A stretch of DNA of 64,000 nt. It comes from Chrysemys picta bellii (taxonomy: Eukaryota; Chordata; Testudines; Emydidae). The translations under genes and the position numbers were made by a program. Of this stretch, positions 56,401 through 64,000 are shown one piece after another (within the stretch, counting starts at the first letter, position 1; each line of letters begins with the position of its first letter). The stretch is from positions 236,536,394 through 236,600,393 of the forward strand of contig NC_088792.1 in NCBI RefSeq assembly GCF_011386835.1, given 5' to 3'. The notes below the pieces were generated by a model. The model did no database searches. It saw nothing but the letters and a program-made list of their open reading frames with translations, and had not been told where the DNA came from.

Positions 56401-58500
56401 GACATTCTAGCATCTAGCAGCACAGCAGGTATCCAAAGGTTAGGCTTCAAATAAAGGATAACTACATTCTTACATTAATAGATGTCATTGTATGAATATG
56501 TCATATTATGGCAGCATTTAGTTCCTTTAATTGTTTTTTTTAAATTATACATGATAACACGGACTCAGACAAAGTGAGAAAAATATCACAATCTATTATT
56601 TTATCATTGTTGTATTTGTGCACATTAGCTTTTTATATAGTAGAAATATTTTCCATACATGGGACGCTGCTTGGAACTAAGAATGTTGGAGAAATGTTCC
56701 CATTTGATAGAACTCTTCAGTAAGCATATTAAATTTACTGTTTACTACTTAAACTGAAAATAAATTCCAATATTTTACCTACAAGACTAAAAAAACTATA
56801 TTATGCATTCTGCAATACAAATATCGTCCCACAGAAATACTAAATATTACAGGTTTTACGTATTAGATTGACAATTACAAATGAATATACCTTTAAGCAT
56901 TGAGATTAATAAAATTTTTCAGTTCTTACATAGTTCTACATGACTCCATATCATACTGGCTTGTGTGCTTTTTTTTCTTTGTGACCTTTTTGTATGGCCA
57001 AATGAGTCTAGGTTGTGTGTCGTCTGGCCTGTGCGCAACCTTGCCCATTAGCCAGTCCCCAAACCTTTGATGTGAACCATCAGCCCTACGATTTCTGTGG
57101 TTCATTCATTTTTGTGGTTCTCTAACGATCTCTGCCCTAGCTCTGAATCCTGCCTTTATTGTAGACAGAGCTGACAACAGGCAGCCTTGTCTTTCATTTC
57201 CTTGATGTACTTTGTACTGCAGCATGGCTTTTGTTAGTATTGATGCAAACATTACCATAAACCACCACCTAGGGACTAGAAACAATTGACTAACTGTTTT
57301 CACATCCAATACACTTAAGTTGATCAGACACAAAGTTTAAGTACAGTTCGCTATAACAGCACCAATGCTGTGTGGTCTCAGCCTCTACAGACTGAAAAAT
57401 AAAGGTCAGTGCAACGTGGATGCTTATGTCAAGACAAACTGCTATGAAATTTATTCAAGGGGTGAATATTGGAGCAAGAGCTCATTCCTTCAGTTGTTCA
57501 ACAGGAGAAATGCCAATTTTGATTCCTGGACTATTTAAAATGATTTTCTCTTTATCTAATTTAAAAGCTCATTCTGAGCAAGAAAAAAAAAAGGATTATA
57601 GAGAGAAAGCAACCATTTCATGAGCAAGTTCCGATTCTGATGAGATGTGCATTTCAAATTGGCTAATGTTAAAATTTCTCAGTTAAATTCTAAACAGCAG
57701 GCTAACAATCAGTGAACTCATTATAACTGAATATTCCATATGGAAGAATTTCAAAGTTAGCTGTATTGTACATGCAAAACTGTGCCTGACCCTTTTTTGT
57801 GTGTAAGGAGCAGAAGCAGGGTCATTTGCTTTTTGAGCCTCGTTAGATCCTGGATTCAAGCCTTTGTAAAAAGGGCTATTCAGATTCAGTTTCCGTATGA
57901 TGCTTCAAAGATGTCAGTTGCATCTTTGAAGTTTCTTCCTAAATTAAGCAGTCGAGAACTTGAGAAAGTGAAACAAAAAGATTGAGAAAATGAAGTAGAT
58001 TCAAGGTTCTGTGCGAGCCTCATAAAATGCTTCATATGAAGCATACAGTAATATCGTTATTAATTTCCTGATTTGCTTTTTTAAAATATTAACATGATGG
58101 AAGGTAGCCTGGTATTTAGAAACTGAAAATAAATGCCTTCAACAGCATCCAAAGATTTAGATCTTCATTTGAGGGTGGGGGTAGCCAGGAGAATCAGAAA
58201 AAGCAAGTATTAGCATTTGAGCTATTTCAGAGTTTCTATGCAGTCAGTTCATTTACTGAAGGCTAATTCAACAGTAGTTGTTCTAAATGAGGACAAGTTT
58301 CCCAGAGTTAAGTTGTCTGTTGCATTAACACATAATTTACTGCAGAAGTAAGATAATTACCTTGCAATGGATCTCTTTCATTTTTGACATTTGCAGTTCT
58401 TATATGTTTGCTATTATATATGTCACTTTGCATTAATGTTCATCTGTAAATGAATTATTAATATTTACTGAAAATGTTCTTGGAATATGTTTTTAAATGC
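50450..58500. other. long AT-rich gene-free stretch
   Basis: No open frame above about 100 codons and no named domain over 8 kb. A degenerate palindromic repeat is likely at 53155-53285 (GCCTGATCCTGC at the left, GTTTGCAGGATTGTACCC at the right). The rest has short A and T runs but no element with ends that I can define. This suggests intergenic or large-intron DNA with old, unrecognisable content. Confidence 0.5.
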
Positions 58501-58519
58501 TGATATTTCTTCTTTTTAT

Positions 58520-58612
58520 GAGTAGGCTTTATAGGGCAGGGACCCTGTCTTTCTTCTTGCCCTTTCTTCTTTGTTCTTGTAAAGCATCATGGATAAAAAT
58601 AATAATAATGGA
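58520..58612 (+). mobile_element. possible SINE tail, copy 3
   Basis: TAGGGCAGGGACCCTGTCTT, CTTGTAAAGCATCATGG and AATAATAATAAT-like end follow the same order as the tails at 43800 and 50325, but more decayed. Confidence 0.4.
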
Positions 58613-58679
58613 CTGTGTTTGATTTTGTGTTCATATTTCAATTGTTCTATCCATATAAAATATTTATCACGTGAAAAAC

Positions 58680-59640
58680 AAAATGCCGTCCTCCAAGCCA
58701 GTGGTGGGGAAGGTTGGTTAGAACGGCTGGGGAATGGCCAATCTCTTGGGGCTGGGAGCAGGGGAGTGGGGGAAAAGTGCTCATGCTCAAAGATTTTGGA
58801 GCCTTTCCCCTCTCGGTGCCCTTCTTTGTCCATCAAAGTAGTGGGATCTTGAGGAGGAGATGGAGGGTTTTCTGCCTCCCACTGGCCAGCCAAAGGGATG
58901 GGGGAGGGAGATGGATTGTTTGTTCCTGGTTGGCTAACTTCTCTCTCACTTGGTGAACATATTGCCATTGCAGCTGCACCAGGATGCCGTGGGTCTGACC
59001 AGTTTGCCTGCTTTGGAATGAGGAAGTTATGTTTTTGTTTCCCCCCCCCCTGAAAATTGGCAGGTTATCTGGAAAGGGAAAGGATTTGCCTTCCCTAGTA
59101 TTCTGGAGGCCCAGGTTTTGGTAAAGGGTGGAGGTAGGGGTGAGAATAGGAATTTTAATGTCCAAAAGTAATGTTCAAATGTTTACTTTGTTGTAAATTT
59201 TGGTCAGTGTCCAGTGCAGGTAAAGGCTGAAAGGGCCAGCTCCCAGAGGTAAATCTGAGTAGACCCAGGATGTAGCTGGTGACTTTTTTGCACATAAGGA
59301 GAAGGGCAAACTGTAAGTCTTCACAGAGTGAGGAACTCCTCAGAGGTACTCTCATCCCTCCTCACAAAAGGAAGGAGAAGATGATTTAGAGATGGACTGA
59401 ATCCTAGGGGCTACTCCGAAGAGGACTAACCATGATTTACTGCTAATATGGTCTGATGCCATTTAACTCCACACTTGACCCAATAAAAACTTAGTATTTT
59501 GGGGCAGGGGGAAGGAATGTCCACCTCCACCACTCTACCCCCTGAATTGTTAATAAAGTTTCAGGCTGCTACTTTAAAATCTGTACCTGTGTCTTGTGTT
59601 TCATTTGCCTGCATGTCCTTATGAAAATATCTTTGCCTTC
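58680..59640. other. unclassified repeat-like segment with polyadenylation signal
   Basis: A GC-richer block in AT-rich DNA with AATAAA at 59552-59557 followed by TCTGTACCTGTGTCTTGTG. The layout resembles the 3' part of a retroelement or an LTR. The open frame at 58516-58968 (minus) is proline/serine-rich and shows no domain. Class unknown. Confidence 0.35.
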
Positions 59641-59644
59641 CAGT

Positions 59645-62600
59645 GCGGGGGAGCAAGAAGAACATGAATACATGTAATAAAAAACTGTATAAAATGATAT
59701 TTAAATAAGATAATTAGTTAGCAGAATGTTCAGTCTTTGAATATTATAATTTACATCTAGGAATATTGTTAACTTAATTCTTAAACATTTAATTCTATAA
59801 ATCAATATTCAGCCCAATCCTGGAGTGTCTACTGAGGCAAAATTCCTATTGATGTCAATTCTGTTCAACATTTCAATAATTACAATATATATTGGAATAA
59901 TTTTATAACTGGAAAAACATCTGTAATAATTGACAATGAATCTTGAACAGGCAGCTTATCCAAGTTCAATTCATACAACAAAGATGCTGGAGAGCCAAAG
60001 TGATTTAAGTCCTGAGTTCAATGTGTCATACCCTTCCTGACATCACTTTATTTTTTAACCATCATCCAATGGACCGTATAAGATATATAGGGGTTGATGG
60101 CTTTGGCTGCTGAATTTATGTGTAGAATCCCTTGCTGAATTGTCACATAATTGGGTTCTTAAAATAGATTTTCTGAGATAAGTGCAATTGTAGTTGTGTA
60201 TTGTAACCAAGTTCAAATTTTTGTGTAATATGAACCACCAACAGGAATTTATAGGGAAAAGGATAATGGCCAGTGATTAATAATGATCGTATAGATTTAA
60301 TGTCATAATTAGACTGGCAAGAATGACTAGTAGGCCAAGGAGGAAATGGAATTCTACAAAATTTCATTAATACTAGAAATAAGCCTTGTATCAGATCACA
60401 CAATAAGTTGTTTGTCATTAGAAATGTTGTCAGATTGTTCGTTAATTTATTTCAGACTTTGTGTAAAGATGGATGAATTTCTAGTTAAACTTTGCAACTG
60501 ATATGTTTATTTAGTATAAGATTTATGAGTGATTTTATTATTAGAATGATTCACTGGCTGGTTAGAAGATTTCTATATACAATTCAGTACCTAAGATGTA
60601 GTAATTAAGTGCTAATCTTTGCATATCCTTTAGATTTTTTCCTTCTAAAATGTAGTTATAAGATTTGATACAAATTGTATTTTCCTTACTTCTGCCTGTG
60701 TTTCGACTGTACTGATGACTTAAGAACATATTGTTCAAATAAAATAAAAATGTTGAGTATTTTACAAAAACTGGTCTTTCATGTACTCTAATATAGTGTA
60801 GCTTATAGTGTAGCTTTATTAAATGTTTATATTTTCTGTGAAAATAGAGGATCATTTCTGTGTAAATATATTAATCAAAGATGTAAGAAAATAGGACTGA
60901 TACATACAAGACAGGTACATTATGTATTCAAATAAATCAGGATTGAAATATGCATTCTAACCATGGCTCCTACCAAAGTATCTGAAGTAATCTGACATGC
61001 CAGTATGAGTGCTGAAAAAATGTATCTATGGTGTTTGGTACCTGTTAAAAGTACCTGACAAATGGTAGTCTGTTTGACTGGTTTAGTATTATCTCATTTG
61101 CATTCAGTATCACTGCTGCAGAGTGAAACAGGAGAGATATACACAGAAATATGAGAAGAGGAGGAGTTAAAAGAACAGAGAAAAGGGAAAAAGGCTTTTC
61201 TAAGTGTGGAGAGGACTTAATCTCTCTCAGGAATACTCCTCTCAACACACTTTATGTCAAGCAACTAGCATGGGTGAAGTTCTCAAGTTCTTCAGACAAA
61301 TACATCACAGAGACACTTACGTTCATAAACTCTATAACAGTGTATGACTGATGTATATGAGAATGTTTTTTGTGTGATTGATATACATGAGTATATGAGA
61401 ATGTTTTTTCTTACACTAACCAGAGGCAAAATATATTTTCTCTTTTGGTAGGGGTGGGGAGGCAGATGGGGGCTGCTGGAGGATTAGGGGAGGTGGGAGA
61501 TCCAGGCGCATTTATTTCACACAAAAGGGAAAGTATTCAGCCACTCTGAATAGATCATCCTAACTGCTTGTCTGGTCAGCTTTATCCGTAGAGGTTCAAG
61601 TTACAGGGTCAGTGTATAATCTCGGAGTCTTGTCTAGCTTCCTCTATTAAAAGGTGAAGCACTCAACACCAGCTGCACTAAGCAGGGTGCCTCTATCTAT
61701 AATAGTGCCATCAACAATTCTGAAGATACATGTAGAGTGTACATAGGATAGTAGGTTAGTCTGTTAGAGCACAGAATTTTTCCAGAACTGGCCACAGCTG
61801 ATTTCATGCTAAATATATCTCTTATATCAGCTTTCATCAGGAAGATATTCATCTACTGATATGCTCCTGGAAAATGCAAATTAAGTTTGCTTTGGTAGTC
61901 CTACCCCCACCTGAAATAATTAGAAAAGAATGAAGAGCTTAATTCACACGAGAAGTACAGACAGCTTTTACTCCTGCCAGTACTGTTTTTTCCATTGTTG
62001 TTATTCTTTTGCTTTTATAGTGTTTCAGAAGAAAAAAATCTCAAGTAAATATTCAATAGATCTTACATGTAATTAAACTCAAAGTGCTCATTAATAGGGC
62101 TTGATTATCTCCTTCACACAAAAAACTGAGAAGAAAGGAATGCTGGAAACCTCCACCCTTCTTGCACATCCTCCCTTGAAAGGGGAGGAATTCCAGTTCT
62201 TTGCAAGAGGAAGGGGTGCAGGTAAGGGGTATACAATCTGGACACCCCATGAAGCCCAGCCTCCATCCCTGTGGATCTTGAGACAGCCATGTAAGGGGCT
62301 TTCCCTTCCATAAGGCAACATCACCCTTCATACAACTATCCCACCAAGTAGAGTTAAAAGGTGGGGAGTTAATTGTTGCTTGGGTCAAGAGTAACTCTCA
62401 AGCGAATTTCCTATTGGGATGCATGCCACAGAGAGGGCTGATTTCTGGCTTCCTCTTTTCAACCACCATGCTCGTGAAACAAGAGCTAACTCTCAAAGCA
62501 CAAGAGCATACAATGTGCCTGTCAGAGACTTCCAAGGAAGGGGAGTAAAAAGTATGCTGCAGAACCACAGCTTTCCCCTTCCATGCTCTCTGACCATTGC

Positions 62601-62860
62601 TGCTTTCTTCAGTTCCCCTCTCTCATAGCTTGTGCAGATGAGCATCAAACCCTTAATATAAGGAGCCAAGCCTGGAAGCTAGGGAGAAGATGCGACTAAA
62701 AGCAGAAGATGATAATGACATGGCCTTCAGCATTTTGGTACAATGATTACCTTGCTACTATAATCCATTCCTTTTTACCTCAAGTCTGTGCTATGCCATA
62801 TATGGAGCTGCCCATAAGCCAACCCATTAAGTGAAGCTGGTTAAACAAGCAGCAGTCCAC
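59645..62860. other. noncoding DNA, no gene seen
   Basis: AT-rich with short open frames only. A GCCCAATCCTGGAGTG segment at 59813 may be a palindromic repeat fragment. The 62100-62600 part is GC-richer, with overlapping frames on both strands and no domain. Confidence 0.45.
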
Positions 62861-62868
62861 TCATTAAG

Positions 62869-63631
62869 AATGTAGTGGGGCAGCTACCCCACTCCCTGAA
62901 TTTGGGCTGCAGCAGGCCAGTGGGCCTGCACAGACAGGGAGCCAATCAGGGCCCAGATTGGAGGCAGCCAATCAGGACCAGGCTCAGCCCTATAAAAGGC
63001 TGCTCAGGAAACACAGCAGGCAAACCTGTCCCAGGACTTTGACAGGGGAAGGTCTGTCTCCAGGCTGGGAGATTAGTACCTGGGCCAGGCCAGTGCAGTG
63101 CTGGGCAGGCCCGGGGGAGCAGAGGGTAACTCCAGCCCAGAGTCTGTCAGGCTGCAGGGAAGGGCCTAGCCGGTGCGAGGGACTGAAGGGGAAGCAGTCT
63201 AGGGACGTGGACAGATGGAGGCAGAGAAGGAGGGTACGACGGCTGCCACTAGAAGGTCCCAGGGTTGGGACCCTGAGTAGTGGGCGGGCCTGAGTCCCAC
63301 CCCTTTTCCCCCTTGCTGTGCACCCGACCAAAGGAGTGGCCAAGTAGAGCTGCACCAACCCCCTGCCAAGAGGGGAGTGACTTTGAGGGTGCAGTTGGCC
63401 ACCTCAGCCAGGACGCAGAGAGGCAGCTGATTGATCCCCCTGAGGGGCACTGCCGGAGGGCAGCAGCTCAAAGAGGACGCCGCGAGCTTGGGAGCAACGC
63501 GGGTCCGGACACGCCAACCGAGGGCGAGACGATGGATGGGACACCACCAGGAGGGGGCGCTCCACTGGACAGAGCTAACTTCTGAGACAACCAATAGGAG
63601 GCGCCAGGTGGTGAGTCCCAACCCTGTCACA
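62869..63631 (+). mobile_element. LTR-like turtle repeat with promoter boxes
   Basis: The unit starts near TGTAGTGGGGCAGCTACCCC and ends AACCCTGTCACA. It is strongly GC-rich against its surroundings. Two CCAAT boxes and a TATA box lie about 120 bp from its start, and the end (GGCGCTCCACTGGACAGAGC, AACCAATAGGAGGCGCCAGG) matches a family I recognise from turtles. Flanks AAGAA and AAGCG match only partly, so the target duplication is not proven. Open frames up to 143 codons on both strands have no domain. Confidence 0.6.
62942..62997 (+). promoter_or_regulatory. CCAAT x2 and TATA box in LTR-like repeat
   Basis: CCAAT occurs at 62942-62946 and 62968-62972, each within GCCAATCAGG or GCCAATCAGGA-like context, and TATAAAA at 62991-62997. 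Spacing fits an RNA polymerase II core promoter with a start expected near 63020. Whether it is active cannot be told. Confidence 0.6.
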
Positions 63632-63633
63632 AA

Positions 63634-63860
63634 GCGCTTATCTACATGGTGTGGTAATGCACACTATGAGGTGTGATTGCTAAAGCACACTAACCTGTTG
63701 CTCATTAATTGGTCTGTGTAGACCCAGGTGATGTACTACATCAAAGCGTACTCCAGAACCTTTAGTGTCTATGCGGACCAATTAATACACAACATGCTAG
63801 CATGCTTTAGTAATCACACACTCCATAGTGTGCATTACTGCTTCATGTAGACAAGCCCTA
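63634..63860. mobile_element. palindromic MITE
   Basis: The left end CGCTTATCTACATG and the complement of the right end, GGGCTTGTCTACATG, are inverted. Inner blocks GGTAATGCACACTATG/CATAGTGTGCATTACTG and TTAATTGGTCTGTGTAGAC/GTCTATGCGGACCAATTAA continue the palindrome nearly to the centre. It begins 2-3 bp after the LTR-like unit ends. Target duplication not resolved because of that contact. Confidence 0.75.
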
Positions 63861-64000
63861 AGAGTTTCTTTTGGCAGAGCATATGACATCCGGCATTGGC
63901 TGCCTCTTGATTTTCAGGTGGAATTTTAGGTACAGTTTTGATTTATAAAGCCACAAATGGTAGACTACCTCTATTCCTACCACAGTAGCTGCAGCCAGTG

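Noticed and set aside
57106..57333. 75-codon minus-strand frame near AT-rich DNA
   Set aside because: No domain recognised and flanks carry stops; not supported as a gene or named relic.
62958..63630. Long frames on both strands (up to 143 codons)
   Set aside because: They lie in a GC-rich LTR-like repeat, overlap each other, and show no domain or codon pattern of a gene.
1..64000. CRISPR array, operon or prokaryotic features
   Set aside because: The window is clearly vertebrate; no regularly spaced repeats with unique spacers and no bacterial-type gene packing were seen.

Overview
The window looks like intergenic or deep intronic DNA from a sauropsid, most probably a turtle. Three things point there. 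There are many CR1/L3-type LINE 3' ends. There are GC-rich hAT-like MITEs with perfect 8-bp target duplications. There are also several families I associate with turtle genomes: a retroposon starting with a TTTCAGAGTARCAGCCGTG motif, a TAGGGCCCTA-ended element, and long LTRs with late AATAAA signals. The lineage call rests on recognising repeats by eye, not on a search. I found no convincing host protein-coding exon, tRNA, rRNA or CRISPR. The longest open frames are LINE or transposase remnants, or shadows inside repeats.

Layout. 1-3.4 kb: AT-rich, no feature seen. 3.4-5.0 kb: a hAT relic whose two arms are inverted copies of the same transposase 3' end. 5.0-9.3 kb: microsatellite, a GC-rich hAT MITE (5855-6160), and one MITE nested in another (8649-9238). 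9.6-14.5 kb: a possible LTR, a LINE 3' end with a C-terminal zinc-finger remnant, a palindromic element, and an antisense CR1. 16.1-18.3 kb: two CORE/MIR-type SINE pieces and a 37-bp hairpin. 19.1-21.5 kb: a three-level nest (MITE in solo LTR in older repeat). 21.5-26.4 kb: mostly repeat-poor DNA. 26.4-30.8 kb: a possible Harbinger transposase relic and four CR1 pieces. 33.5-39.7 kb: the densest region, with a LINE split by an LTR, a second LTR of that family carrying a MITE, and an RTE-like LINE interrupted by a third LTR type. 39.9-44.8 kb: a hairpin retroposon with a 12-bp target duplication, further MITEs, an antisense RTE end and SINE tails. 45.8 kb: a small solo LTR. 49.6-50.1 kb: a second TAGGGCCCTA element. 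50.4-62.8 kb: long gene-free AT-rich DNA. 62.9-63.9 kb: an LTR-like unit with CCAAT and TATA boxes directly abutting another MITE.

There is no gene network to describe. The biology here is a history of insertion. Target-site duplications and split reading frames let several events be ordered in time. I see no evidence of a new functional system; the most unusual structures are the inverted-arm hAT element and the nested insertions.
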